Position numbers and translations under genes: made by a program. A stretch of DNA of 64,000 nt, taken from positions 1-64,000 of the forward strand of contig MSXO01000012.1 in assembly GCA_002083615.1 (NCBI GenBank), written 5' to 3'. Of this stretch, positions 52,820 to 62,448 are shown piece after piece (the first letter of the stretch is position 1; the number at the start of each line of letters is the position of its first letter). The notes below the pieces were generated by a model, which was given only the letters and a program-made list of their open reading frames with translations, searched no databases and was not told where the DNA came from. Source of the DNA: Proteobacteria bacterium ST_bin11. GTDB lineage: Bacteria; Pseudomonadota; Gammaproteobacteria; Methylococcales; Methylomonadaceae.

Positions 52820-55636
52820 ATGCGCAAAAATCCGATGAAATCCAATTTCCCGTTAAGTAAACTGCTGCTGGTTCTGACACTTAATCCTCTACAAATAAGC
52901 TTTGCGGATGACATCCAAGCCGGAAAGTTCTACGAAGACGCCTTACAGGCATACAGAAGTCAAAATAACGCAGAAGCCATCCTCCAGTTAAAGAATGCCT
53001 TGCAGCAGAATCAAAATTATGTAGCCGCGCATATCCTGATGGCAGAAATTTATCTGCAGCAAAAATCGCTCTCCGCAGCGGAAGTACAGATCAATCTAGC
53101 GAATCAACTAGGTGCGGACCGATCTCTGACCATCAAGCCTTTAGCGCAACTCTATCTCTACCAAATTAAATACAACCAGCTTATAAAAGACATAGAACCG
53201 AGTAACTTTGGCAGAGAGTTACGACCGGAACTGCATGTGTTCAGAGGGCACGCCTATTTGCAATTGAATCTTCTGAGCGAAGCACTTAACGAATACGATA
53301 TGGCTGCTCAGATTGATCCCACGCAAATAGAAGCGTTGATCGGTAGAGCCAATACGCTGCTGAGGCGTGGCGACTTGGACGGCGCAAGTCAGGCGGCGGA
53401 AAAAGCGATGCAAATGCAACCGCAAAATGCCGGCCCGTGGTTCGCCAGAGCCTCCATTAAGCACGCTAAGTTTGAAATGGACGAGGCTCTGAAAGATTAC
53501 GACAAAGCGTTAGAGTTGCAACCGGACCATCTCGATGCTCGAATTGCTCGCGCCGGTATCTTGATGGATTTAAAACAGGACGAACGCGCAAAACAAGATC
53601 TTGAGTTTTTGCGCAAGACCTATCCGTTCGAACCCAAAGCCGCCTATCTTAACTCCGTGCTATTGCAACGTGCCGGCCAGACAGAAGCGTCGGTCAAAGA
53701 ACTGGAAGCAGCAGCCGACATTCTAGCCAGCGTTAAACCTGAATATCTTGGCGCACACGGCCCAACTCTAATGTTGTCCGGCTTGGTCAATTACGGTTTA
53801 CAGCGCATGGACCTCGCGGCTGATTATTTGCGGCTATACGTCAAGCAGTATCCAGAACAATCTGGTCCTTACAAGTTGCTCGCAGCGATATTGTTATCCA
53901 AAAACGAACCTGAACAAGTCATTGATTTGTTGAGGCCGGTGCAATTGCGTAACCCGAACGACCATCGATTGTTGTTTCTGTTGGGCAGCGCTTTCATGCA
54001 AGTCGGAAAACACGATATGGCCAATAATCTTTTAGATAAAGCATCGGCTATTAACACTGGAGACGAAAATATCCATTCCGAAATAGGCTTGAATCGCCTA
54101 TCCATGGGGCAGGAGCAGCCGGCGATTACCGAATTGGAAGCTGGATTTAAAGACAACCCTGGCAACACCCAAGCAGGTATTCCGCTAGTAGCACTTTACA
54201 TCTCGCGCGGCGAATCCGAGAAAGCGTTGCGCGTCGCTAAAGCCATGCATGAAAAAGCACCGAAAAATCTTACAATCCTCAATTTATTGGGCACTGCTCA
54301 GGTCAGCGCCCAACAATTGCAGCAAGCGCGGCAAAGTTTCGAGAATGCTGTAGAAATCGATCCCGATTTCATCACGGGCCATCTCAACCTAAGCAAATTG
54401 GATGTCGCCGAGAAGAAACTTGATCAAGCCAAGCAGCGTTTGGAAGCCCTGAATCAAAAAACGCCTAACAACATTCCGATATTGGTTGAATTAGCTAAAG
54501 TCGAGCAAGCCGCAACCCAGTACGACAACGCAAATACGTTGCTCGAAAACGCCAGAAAACTCGATCAAAAGTCTCTGCCAGTTCTACTAACTCTGGTTAA
54601 TCTCAAGTTAAAGATGGGCAGATCGTCCGAAGCCTTAGCTGCCGCTCAAGCGGCTGAATTAATCGACAAGACCAATATCGAAGTGATGGACGCATTAGCA
54701 AAAAGCTATTTGGCCACTGATAGCCGGGATAAAGCCTTAGGGGTTTTCATAAGAATGACGGAGCAAGCACGCTTTAATGTCAAACAACTTTACAAGGCAG
54801 CGCGCTACCAAATTGAACTTGGCGATAACTTCGAAGCAATCAAAACCCTAAAAAAAGCGGTACTAGCCGACGAAAGCCACATCCCCTCGCAAATAGCCTT
54901 AGTTGAAATGGAGTTAAATTACGGAAAACCGGTCTTTGCATCAAGCCGCGCGGAAAATTTGCTGAAACAGTATCCCAAGCGGGCGTTTCCACATCAGTTA
55001 CTGGGCGATATTGCCATGCACGAACAAAATATCAGCTCAGCAACCAACCATTATCAAAACGCATTTGATCTGGAGCCCAGCGTTAACTCGCTGATGAAAC
55101 TGCATGACAGCCTTAAAAAAACCTCTCAAGCAGATAAAGCCTTTGCTATTCTGGATCAATGGGTTAAAAAACATCCCAAGGATAGCCTACCAATGGCTGC
55201 GCTTGCAGATGAATTGTTGAAAGCCGGTAAACTCAACGAAGCAGAAAAATACTATGACACCTTACTAAAGCAATTCCCTAATGAACCGCAATTTCTCAAT
55301 AACTTAGCCTACATCTACTTTACTACCGGCAATGAAGAAGCCTTATCGTATGCTGAGCAAGCTCAAAAATTGGCCCCGGATCAGGCATCTACCAACGATA
55401 CCCTAGGCTGGATCCTCGTCAACAAGGGCCAAGTGGAGCGGGGGCTGAACTATTTGCGCAACGCCCATTCCCGGCTTTCCCAAGACCCGGAGATTCGCTA
55501 TCACATTGCCGTGGCCTTGCATCATCTACAGCGCAAGGATGAAGCCAGGCAAGAGTTGGAAGCCCTTTTAAAATCCGGCGAATCCTTCAGCGGTATTGAA
55601 CAAGCCAAAGCACTGTTACAAAAACTCAAACCCTAG
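52820..55636 (+). CDS. prsT: Exosortase (XrtA) system TPR-repeat protein PrsT
   Basis: The 938-residue protein has an N-terminal signal (LLLVLTLNPLQISFA) without a lipobox cysteine, then about 25 tetratricopeptide-like repeats to the end (for example AEAILQLKNALQQNQNYVAAHILMAEIYLQ). Size, start and repeat order match TIGR02917, the TPR protein encoded with PEP-CTERM/exosortase loci and linked to exopolysaccharide export. The exosortase and prsK/prsR genes are not in the window. The gene is richer in A/T than the flagellar block on its left. The start is an ATG close to a second ATG at 52835. Confidence 0.88.
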   Translation: MRKNPMKSNFPLSKLLLVLTLNPLQISFADDIQAGKFYEDALQAYRSQNNAEAILQLKNALQQNQNYVAAHILMAEIYLQQKSLSAAEVQINLANQLGADRSLTIKPLAQLYLYQIKYNQLIKDIEPSNFGRELRPELHVFRGHAYLQLNLLSEALNEYDMAAQIDPTQIEALIGRANTLLRRGDLDGASQAAEKAMQMQPQNAGPWFARASIKHAKFEMDEALKDYDKALELQPDHLDARIARAGILMDLKQDERAKQDLEFLRKTYPFEPKAAYLNSVLLQRAGQTEASVKELEAAADILASVKPEYLGAHGPTLMLSGLVNYGLQRMDLAADYLRLYVKQYPEQSGPYKLLAAILLSKNEPEQVIDLLRPVQLRNPNDHRLLFLLGSAFMQVGKHDMANNLLDKASAINTGDENIHSEIGLNRLSMGQEQPAITELEAGFKDNPGNTQAGIPLVALYISRGESEKALRVAKAMHEKAPKNLTILNLLGTAQVSAQQLQQARQSFENAVEIDPDFITGHLNLSKLDVAEKKLDQAKQRLEALNQKTPNNIPILVELAKVEQAATQYDNANTLLENARKLDQKSLPVLLTLVNLKLKMGRSSEALAAAQAAELIDKTNIEVMDALAKSYLATDSRDKALGVFIRMTEQARFNVKQLYKAARYQIELGDNFEAIKTLKKAVLADESHIPSQIALVEMELNYGKPVFASSRAENLLKQYPKRAFPHQLLGDIAMHEQNISSATNHYQNAFDLEPSVNSLMKLHDSLKKTSQADKAFAILDQWVKKHPKDSLPMAALADELLKAGKLNEAEKYYDTLLKQFPNEPQFLNNLAYIYFTTGNEEALSYAEQAQKLAPDQASTNDTLGWILVNKGQVERGLNYLRNAHSRLSQDPEIRYHIAVALHHLQRKDEARQELEALLKSGESFSGIEQAKALLQKLKP

Positions 55637-55868
55637 ACGAATTTTAGAATGTCGATTTTTTTTACAAGCCACGTCTATCCCGGCATCCCCATACGCAATG
55701 AAAACACATATATACATGTTTTTTAATGAGAAAAAATTATAGGCCTCATTATTGCTTAAAGCTAATCAGCAAGCATTGTTAAACTGCTGCCCGGAAGTAC
55801 AATGGCATTAGGCGGCCCAAAGTTGACAATGGCGCAAAGCAAAATTTATACAAAGTGAGGAAATAACA

Positions 55869-56693
55869 ATGATCAAACATTATCTAGCTGTTTCAGCCCT
55901 GCTGTTAGCACCGCTGTCGGTTCATGCCACAGCGTGGACATTGTCCAGCACTACACCGCCTTCCGGCATCGCCAGTATTAAAGCATATGCCACAGCCCAA
56001 ACCACCAGCACATCGGGTGGAGCGCTGTTCCAATCAGCAACATTACAGTCATATCCGGGCTTAGGTGTAACAGCTAGCAACGACCTCTCCAACGGATCAA
56101 CCGGCAGCCCTGATCACGCAATAGACAATGATGGTGGCCGAAATACCACGACTGACAATCCGATTGATGGCGCTGTCGACGCACTACTTTTCCAGTTCAA
56201 TGCGAGCACGTCGCTAAGCAGTCTAAGTGTAAACTGGGTGAACGGCGACGCCGACCTCTCAGTTCTTGCTTACACTGGCTCACTAAATAGCGGCGCTCTC
56301 CCTACCAATGCAGACGTTTCGGGCGAAAGCTTCGCCAACCTGCTGAGTAGAGGGTGGAGATTTATCGGCAACTACAATATGGCAGTGAACACTCCGAAAA
56401 CCATTAACACCGACAACATATACTCCAGCTACTGGCTAGTGAGCGCTTACACGGGTGCTGCCGGCAGCGGCAAAGGGGACGCAGCAGGCGTACTGGATTT
56501 TGGCAACGACTATTTCAAACTGTCAAGCATATCCGGCGCAGCCTGTAACGGTTCCACTACTGGTGGGGTTTGCGGCAATAGTGGCGGTGGCGGTGGCGTC
56601 GGTAGCGTTCCTGAACCAACCAGTTTATTGCTGTTGGCTAGCGGTATACTGGGCTGGAGGGTGAACCGTAAAAACCACGCCCTAGCCGCTTAA
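55869..56693 (+). CDS. PEP-CTERM sorting-domain surface protein
   Basis: The 274-residue precursor has a signal peptide (LAVSALLLAPLSVHATA), a Ser/Thr/Gly/Asn-rich body with DHAIDNDGG and a Gly-rich linker. The C-terminus has VPEPTSLLLLASGILGWR followed by basic residues, a classic PEP-CTERM signal: Pro-Glu-Pro, membrane segment, Arg/Lys. The body resembles exosortase-dependent surface proteins of the XDP type, but that assignment is uncertain. GTGAGG precedes the ATG. It lies directly after prsT and ends in a strong terminator. Confidence 0.88.
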   Translation: MIKHYLAVSALLLAPLSVHATAWTLSSTTPPSGIASIKAYATAQTTSTSGGALFQSATLQSYPGLGVTASNDLSNGSTGSPDHAIDNDGGRNTTTDNPIDGAVDALLFQFNASTSLSSLSVNWVNGDADLSVLAYTGSLNSGALPTNADVSGESFANLLSRGWRFIGNYNMAVNTPKTINTDNIYSSYWLVSAYTGAAGSGKGDAAGVLDFGNDYFKLSSISGAACNGSTTGGVCGNSGGGGGVGSVPEPTSLLLLASGILGWRVNRKNHALAA

Positions 56694-56716
56694 AACCGCA
56701 AAGACATACCAATAAG

Positions 56717-56757
56717 AAACCGTCTTCTGGATCTAAAACAGGAAGACGGTTTTTTTA
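56717..56757 (+). terminator. Bidirectional terminator between PEP-CTERM gene and argC
   Basis: AAACCGTCTTC / GAAGACGGTTT arms enclose a 14-base loop, with seven T following on the plus strand and A/T-rich sequence on the other. It separates two convergent genes. Confidence 0.9.
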
Positions 56758-56780
56758 TACTTGCAGCGCTTGAATACAAC

Positions 56781-57809
56781 TTATGGGTAAAGAGCCACGG
56801 CCTCTAAAGACTGACGCTCCGGCAACCCAAACAACAGATTCATTGCCTGCACCGCTTGCCCCGACGCCCCTTTCACCAGATTATCAATCACAGACAAAAT
56901 CACCACCGTATCCCCGCCTTGCGGCTGATGCACGGCGATCTGACAGCGATTGCTGCCGCGCACATTACGCGTGTCGGCATGACTGCCGCTCGGCAATACA
57001 TCTACAAATCTTTCGTCGCGATACTTCTCCTCAAACAGCCTTTGTAAGTCCAGCTTCTGATTCAAACGCGCATATAGTGTGGCATGAATGCCGCGGATCA
57101 TGGGTGTCAGATGCGGCACAAACGTTAAACCTACAGACTGTCCGGCGACAGCTTGCAACCCTTGTCTGATTTCCGGCAAATGTCTATGCCCGCCGACTGC
57201 ATAAGCCTTAAAACTCTCGCCCGCCTCGCTCATCAACGACGATATTTCCGCCTTGCGTCCAGCGCCGCTGACGCCGGATTTTACGTCGGCAATCAAATGT
57301 TGCGGGTCTATCGCCCCCGCGTCCAATAAAGGCAAAAAACCAAGCTGGACCGCAGTGGGATAGCATCCCGGACAAGCAATCAAACGGGCTTGTTTGATTT
57401 GCTCGCGATTGACTTCGGGTAAACCGTAGACGGCTTCCGCAATCAAATCCGGACTGGCGTGCTGCATGCCATACCATTTTTCCCATTCCTGCCGGTCTTT
57501 AATCCGGAAATCGGCGGACAAATCGATGACTTTGATACCAAGCTCCAGCAATGCCTCAGCCATCAGCATGGCGGTGCCGTTTGGCGTGGCGAAAAACACC
57601 ACATCGCAGTCTTTTAAATTATCCAACTCCGGCAGGGCAAACTTCACATGGCAATAGCCCCTCAGACTGGGATACAACTGATCCACTCGCAGTCCGGCAT
57701 CGGCGCGGGAGGTCACGACGCTGACTTCGACCTGAGGATGCAATACCAAAATTCTTAACAATTCGACCCCGGTATACCCGGTACCGCCGACAATCCCTGC
57801 ACGTATCAT
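56781..57809 (-). CDS. argC: N-acetyl-gamma-glutamyl-phosphate reductase
   Basis: The 342-residue enzyme reduces N-acetylglutamyl phosphate with NADPH in the third step of arginine synthesis. IVGGTGYTGVELLRIL binds NADP and ACPGCYPTAVQLGFLPLL holds the catalytic cysteine near residue 149. GVSGAGRK and GHRHLPEI follow. ATG 57809 (MIRAGI) is the family start; an in-frame start at 57842 adds an unusual N-terminus. It is a single gene. Confidence 0.96.
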   Translation of the reverse strand: MIRAGIVGGTGYTGVELLRILVLHPQVEVSVVTSRADAGLRVDQLYPSLRGYCHVKFALPELDNLKDCDVVFFATPNGTAMLMAEALLELGIKVIDLSADFRIKDRQEWEKWYGMQHASPDLIAEAVYGLPEVNREQIKQARLIACPGCYPTAVQLGFLPLLDAGAIDPQHLIADVKSGVSGAGRKAEISSLMSEAGESFKAYAVGGHRHLPEIRQGLQAVAGQSVGLTFVPHLTPMIRGIHATLYARLNQKLDLQRLFEEKYRDERFVDVLPSGSHADTRNVRGSNRCQIAVHQPQGGDTVVILSVIDNLVKGASGQAVQAMNLLFGLPERQSLEAVALYP

Positions 57810-57887
57810 GAATGTTCTCGTTGAAAAAATACTGTTAGTCAAATGCGGCGCATATAATACGCCACTCTCCCCGCAAAGCTTAACACC

Positions 57888-58865
57888 ATGCGCGTCATCG
57901 AGATTTATCGCACTGCAGAGCTCACCGATTTAATCGAAACGGATCAGCCTCTACCCTCTCCCGGTTCAGCTCAAGTCCTGATAAAAGTGCTTGCTGCCGG
58001 CGTAAACCGACCTGACTTGATGCAGCGCAAAGGCTTGTATCCGCCGCCGCCCGGTGCCTCCAGTGTTCTAGGATTGGAAGTTGCTGGCACTATCGCCGCT
58101 GTTGGTAGCGACGTAAAAGGACTTAAAATTGGCGACTCGGTTTGCGCCTTGCTGGCCGGTGGCGGTTACGCAGAGTATTGCCTCGCTAGCGCGTGTTGCT
58201 GTCTTCCCATACCAAAAGGTTTGAGCTTTATTCAAACCGCCGCGCTGCCGGAAACTTTTTTCACGGTTTGGAGCAATGTTTTCGACCGGGCAAAACTACA
58301 AGCCGGCGAAACCTTGCTGTTGCATGGCGGCACCAGCGGCATCGGCACCACCGCCATTCAACTTAGCAAAGCCTTCGGCAGCCAGGTCATCGTCACCGCC
58401 GGCAGCGCGGAAAAATGCCAGCGTTGCCGAACCTTAGGTGCGGATGTGGCGATTGACTATCGGCAACAAGATTTTGTCGAAGCGGTTATGCAGCACACCA
58501 ACGGCCAAGGCGTGGATGTGATTTTAGACATGATCGGTGGCGACTACTTGCCCCGCAACTTAAAGTGTCTGGCTGTCGACGGCCGGCTACAACAGATTGC
58601 CATCCAACACGGTGGCAAAAGTGAAATCAATCTGGCTGCCGTGCTGATGAAACGGCTAACCATTGCCGGCACAACCCTAAGACCCCGCCACGACCATTTC
58701 AAGGCTAAAATAGCCGAGCAACTGCTTGAAAAAGTCTGGCCGCTACTGGAATCAGGCCAAGTAGCACCCATCATCGATTCGGTGTTTCCGCTCGCGAAAG
58801 CCGGCGAAGCCCACGAACGCATGGAAAGCAGCCAGCATATCGGTAAAATTATTTTGGAGGTATAA
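57888..58865 (+). CDS. NAD(P)H quinone oxidoreductase (PIG3-like)
   Basis: The 325-residue medium-chain dehydrogenase/reductase has AAGVNRPDLMQRKGLYPPPPGASSVLGLEVAG and the Rossmann motif LLLHGGTSGIGTTAIQLSKA. These match the PIG3/quinone oxidoreductase branch, which lacks the zinc ligands of alcohol dehydrogenases. It is expected to reduce quinones or enones with NADPH. The sulfurtransferase gene follows after 2 bases, so they are co-transcribed. Confidence 0.88.
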   Translation: MRVIEIYRTAELTDLIETDQPLPSPGSAQVLIKVLAAGVNRPDLMQRKGLYPPPPGASSVLGLEVAGTIAAVGSDVKGLKIGDSVCALLAGGGYAEYCLASACCCLPIPKGLSFIQTAALPETFFTVWSNVFDRAKLQAGETLLLHGGTSGIGTTAIQLSKAFGSQVIVTAGSAEKCQRCRTLGADVAIDYRQQDFVEAVMQHTNGQGVDVILDMIGGDYLPRNLKCLAVDGRLQQIAIQHGGKSEINLAAVLMKRLTIAGTTLRPRHDHFKAKIAEQLLEKVWPLLESGQVAPIIDSVFPLAKAGEAHERMESSQHIGKIILEV

Positions 58866-58867
58866 GC

Positions 58868-59713
58868 ATGTCCTACACCACCTTGGTTTCCGCAGACATT
58901 TTAGCTGCCAACCTAGACAACCCGAATTGGCGACTATTCGACTGCCGTTTTTCTCTGGCTGATGCGACAGCCGGGCATAAAGCATTCCGGCAAGGCCACA
59001 TTCCCGGTGCCCACTACGCCGACCTCAACCAAGATTTGTCTGCGCCAGTGCAATCCCAAACTGGTCGCCATCCCTTACCGGACTTTAGGGTATTAGGCAA
59101 AAAGCTGGGCGACTGGGGCGTCAACAACCGTAGCCAAATCGTGGTGTACGACGATGCCGGCGGCGCGTTTGCCGGCAGAATGTGGTGGCTGCTGCGGACG
59201 ATGGGCCATACGCACGTCGCGGTGTTAGATGGCGGATTGGGGCTGTGGCGGAAACACAATCTGCCGATCACCACCACGCTAGCAAAAATTAGCCCCAGTC
59301 AATTCCGGGTCTATCTGGATAATCAACAATGGCTGGATGCATCGCAAGTGGCGGACGGCTTGGCAACAGGCAAAATCACGCTGCTAGACGCCAGAACCCC
59401 GGAGCGCTTCCATGGACGCCAAGAACCGATAGACCCTGTGGCCGGTCATGTGCCCAAGGCACTGAACAAGCCTTTGCCCAGCAACCTGGATAAAGCGGGA
59501 CAATTTTTAGCCGCCGACCAGCTACGTAGACAATTTATCCAGCTAATCGGCGCTCAACGTACCGAGCACGTAGTGCATATGTGCGGCTCAGGCGTGACAG
59601 CTTGCCATAACCTATTAGCCATGGAAATTGCCGGATTGAGCGGCTCTAAATTATATGCCGGCTCCTGGAGCGAATGGATCACCAACCCGAACAGAGCCGT
59701 GGCTAAAGCTTAA
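58868..59713 (+). CDS. sseA: Rhodanese-type sulfurtransferase (3-mercaptopyruvate/thiosulfate)
   Basis: The 281-residue protein has two rhodanese domains. The first is inactive (VYDDAGGAFAGRMWWLLR at the signature). The second has the active loop MCGSGVTACHNLLA with Cys239; CG(S/T)GVTA is typical of 3-mercaptopyruvate sulfurtransferases. The length is the same as E. coli SseA. It overlaps no gene but is tightly linked to the quinone oxidoreductase. Confidence 0.9.
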   Translation: MSYTTLVSADILAANLDNPNWRLFDCRFSLADATAGHKAFRQGHIPGAHYADLNQDLSAPVQSQTGRHPLPDFRVLGKKLGDWGVNNRSQIVVYDDAGGAFAGRMWWLLRTMGHTHVAVLDGGLGLWRKHNLPITTTLAKISPSQFRVYLDNQQWLDASQVADGLATGKITLLDARTPERFHGRQEPIDPVAGHVPKALNKPLPSNLDKAGQFLAADQLRRQFIQLIGAQRTEHVVHMCGSGVTACHNLLAMEIAGLSGSKLYAGSWSEWITNPNRAVAKA

Positions 59714-59782
59714 ACCAAGGCCATAAGGGCGTCAAAAAGCTGGTTCTTAACGAATACATTAGCGGGCTAGCAATTTGAATAG

Positions 59783-59818
59783 ACACTGAATACAGTCTGC
59801 GAATGCATTCAGTGTTTT
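59783..59818. terminator. Terminator between sseA and purA
   Basis: A 9-base inverted repeat (ACACTGAAT / ATTCAGTGT) with a 15-base loop is followed by four T on the plus strand. It lies between convergent genes. Confidence 0.6.
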
Positions 59819-59842
59819 AGATGAAGGTTTAGGGCGTGAGCG

Positions 59843-61138
59843 TTAAGCCTGGAATGGATTTTCCAACACTATGGTTTCGTTACGCTCCGGGCCGGTAGAC
59901 AAAATCGTTACCTTTACCCCAACCAACTGTTCGATCCGAGCTATATAGGCTTTGGCATTTTCCGGCAATTGCGCAAAATCGGTAACGCCGGCAGTAGCGC
60001 CGCTCCAGCCGGGCATTTCCTCAATTACTGCTTCACATGCGGCATATTGATCTGCGCCCAACGGCGCAGTTTCGGTAATTTGACCGTTAATCTTATAAGC
60101 GGTGCAGATGCCAATTTTATCCAGGCCATCGAGTACGTCGAGCTTGGTCAAACAAATACCGCTCAAACTATTTAACTGAGCCGATTTGCGCATGGATACG
60201 GCGTCGAACCAGCCGCAGCGGCGCTTACGACCAGTGGTAGCGCCAAACTCGTGGCCTTTCACGCCCAAATGCTCGCCATAGTGATTCAGCAATTCGGTCG
60301 GGAACGGGCCATTTCCCACGCGGGTTGAATAGGCTTTGGTAATACCCAAAACATAATCCAGCGCCAACGGCCCCACACCGGTTCCGGTGGCAGCACCGCC
60401 CGCCGTCGTATTGGACGAGGTGACATAGGGGTAAGTACCGTGATCTATATCCAGCAATGCGCCTTGCGCACCCTCGAACAGCAAATTCTCACCTTGTTTT
60501 TGGTAACTATAGATAGCCTCGCCCACATCAGTCAGCATCGGCTTGATGATCTCACCCAAGCGCAAGGTATTAGCCAGCACTGCGTCATAATCGACGGGAT
60601 CGGTGTGGTAATAATTGACCAGCATGAAATTGTGATAGTCCACCAGCTCTTTTAAGCGGACGGCGAATTCGTCGCTGTTACGCAAATCGCCGGCGCGTAA
60701 ACCGCGTCTGGCGACCTTGTCTTCATAGGCCGGCCCAATACCGCGGCCTGTAGTGCCGATGGCCTTGCTACCTCTGGCTTTTTCGCGGGCTTGGTCGATC
60801 GCAACGTGAATAGGCAAAATCAATGCACAGGCTTCGCTGATTTGCAGACGGCTTTTCACCGGCACACCGGATTGCTCTAAAATTTCGATTTCTTTTAACA
60901 AGGCTTCGGGGCACAAAACCACCCCGTTACCGATCAAGCACTGCACGCCTTCATGCAGCACCCCGGAAGGAATCAGATGCAACACGGTTTTTTCGCCGTT
61001 GATCACTAGCGTGTGACCGGCATTGTGACCGCCTTGAAAGCGAACTACCGCAGCAGCTTGTTCGGTTAAAAGATCGACCAGCTTACCTTTACCTTCATCG
61101 CCCCATTGCGTGCCGATAACAACAACATTCTTTCCCAT
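59843..61138 (-). CDS. purA: Adenylosuccinate synthetase
   Basis: The 431-residue enzyme joins IMP and aspartate with GTP on the way to AMP. IGTQWGDEGKGKLVD is the GTP-binding start, GGHNAGHTLV, TTGRGIGPAYEDK and RCGWFDAV follow. It lies 43 bases after hisZ, in the conserved hflK-hflC-hisZ-purA order. Confidence 0.98.
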   Translation of the reverse strand: MGKNVVVIGTQWGDEGKGKLVDLLTEQAAAVVRFQGGHNAGHTLVINGEKTVLHLIPSGVLHEGVQCLIGNGVVLCPEALLKEIEILEQSGVPVKSRLQISEACALILPIHVAIDQAREKARGSKAIGTTGRGIGPAYEDKVARRGLRAGDLRNSDEFAVRLKELVDYHNFMLVNYYHTDPVDYDAVLANTLRLGEIIKPMLTDVGEAIYSYQKQGENLLFEGAQGALLDIDHGTYPYVTSSNTTAGGAATGTGVGPLALDYVLGITKAYSTRVGNGPFPTELLNHYGEHLGVKGHEFGATTGRKRRCGWFDAVSMRKSAQLNSLSGICLTKLDVLDGLDKIGICTAYKINGQITETAPLGADQYAACEAVIEEMPGWSGATAGVTDFAQLPENAKAYIARIEQLVGVKVTILSTGPERNETIVLENPFQA

Positions 61139-61181
61139 ATTCTCTAACCTTAAACGAGTGATTTAACGACAGCTTATTGAT

Positions 61182-62378
61182 CTAACGACAGTTTATTGAT
61201 TTAACAACCCAGCGTTGATTGTGTTTCTCTAAAATAGCATTGCAGCCCTGTTGTTCGGCGCCGCCCTGTTGTTCCGGCAGATGTTGAATCACGACCACAC
61301 CCTGCGCACGTAAATCTCTGACCGCTTCCCGCAAATCCGCGTCTTCTAAGAACGGCGCAAACACGACTTGCGCCGGTTCCGCATCCACTTTAAACATGCT
61401 CGCCAATACTTTTAAATCCGCGCTGAAACCGGTAGCGGCTCGCGCTCGGCCAAACACCTCGCCGATATTATCGTAACGTCCGCCTCGGGCAATTTCTTTA
61501 CCCAGATCGGGGACAAACGCTGCGAATACCACGCCGGTATGATAGTGATAACCGCGTAACTCGGCCAAATCATAACTCACCGTCAAAGCCGGAAAATCAC
61601 GACTTAATTTAGCGGATACGCCCTGTAAATCGGCCAAAGCGTCGGCAATCTCATCGGCACCGGCAACACCGCTTAATAACGCTTGGGCTTTATCCAGTAC
61701 CTCCCGACCACCATTCAGCTTCGGTAAGGCATTGAATATGTCCTTGTAGCGCGGGTCAATCTCAAACTCAGCAAGCAAATCGGCCAGTTCGGTTCTGGCC
61801 TTACGTTGTAAAACGTCGAACAACTCGGCTTCCTGCTGCGAGTTTAGGCCGGCATGCTCAGCCAAGGCTCGGTAAATCCCGACATGACCCAAATCCAGAT
61901 GTACATTTTGCAAGCCGCTGATGGCCAACATTTCCAACATCAGAAGAATAACTTCGTAATCACTTTCCAGGCCCGCATGTCCATAGAGTTCCGCACCAAT
62001 CTGCATGGGGCTACGGCTTTTTTCCAGCGGGTCGCCCAGCGTATGTAGCACCGTGCCGGCATAGCAAAGCCGAGTCGGACCATCGTGCTGAAAGTGATGC
62101 GCATCGATTCGAGCCACTTGCGGCGTCATATCGGCCCGCACGCCTAACATTTCTCCACTCAATTGATCTGTGAGTTTAAACGTCTGTAGATCTAGGTCAT
62201 GCCCGGACCCGATCAGTAAGGAATGCAGAAAGTCTACAAAGGGTGGAATAACCAACTGGTAACCCCAGCAGGCAAACGTATCCAGCAGCTTTCGACGCAA
62301 GGTTTCGAGGTGCGCGGCCTGTTCGGGCAAAACTTCGCTAATACCTTCAGGCAAAAGCCAGGTGTCTTTTTTTTGCAT
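61182..62378 (-). CDS. hisZ: ATP phosphoribosyltransferase regulatory subunit HisZ
   Basis: The 398-residue protein resembles histidyl-tRNA synthetase catalytic domain (WLLPEGISEVLPEQA, GVRADMTPQVARIDAH) but lacks the C-terminal anticodon domain and full active-site motifs, as HisZ does. It activates the short form of HisG in histidine synthesis. ATG 62378 is preferred over GTG 62396. Its place before purA is standard in gammaproteobacteria. Confidence 0.95.
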   Translation of the reverse strand: MQKKDTWLLPEGISEVLPEQAAHLETLRRKLLDTFACWGYQLVIPPFVDFLHSLLIGSGHDLDLQTFKLTDQLSGEMLGVRADMTPQVARIDAHHFQHDGPTRLCYAGTVLHTLGDPLEKSRSPMQIGAELYGHAGLESDYEVILLMLEMLAISGLQNVHLDLGHVGIYRALAEHAGLNSQQEAELFDVLQRKARTELADLLAEFEIDPRYKDIFNALPKLNGGREVLDKAQALLSGVAGADEIADALADLQGVSAKLSRDFPALTVSYDLAELRGYHYHTGVVFAAFVPDLGKEIARGGRYDNIGEVFGRARAATGFSADLKVLASMFKVDAEPAQVVFAPFLEDADLREAVRDLRAQGVVVIQHLPEQQGGAEQQGCNAILEKHNQRWVVKSINCR

Positions 62379-62399
62379 TTTGTCTATCTCAAACACAGC

Positions 62400-62424
62400 A
62401 AACGCCCCGCATAGCGGGGCGTTT
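62400..62424 (-). promoter_or_regulatory. Hairpin between hflC and hisZ
   Basis: AAACGCCCC / GGGGCGTTT form a 9-bp perfect stem with a 7-base loop, 21 bases before hisZ. No T tract follows, so it may be a weak terminator, processing site or mRNA stabiliser. Confidence 0.5.
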
Positions 62425-62448
62425 AACTACATATAATACCAAGGGAGG

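Noticed and set aside
55823..55852. TTGACA-18-TATACA before the PEP-CTERM gene
   Set aside because: The predicted transcription start would fall on the ribosome binding site, 10 bases before the ATG, so it cannot serve a normal message.
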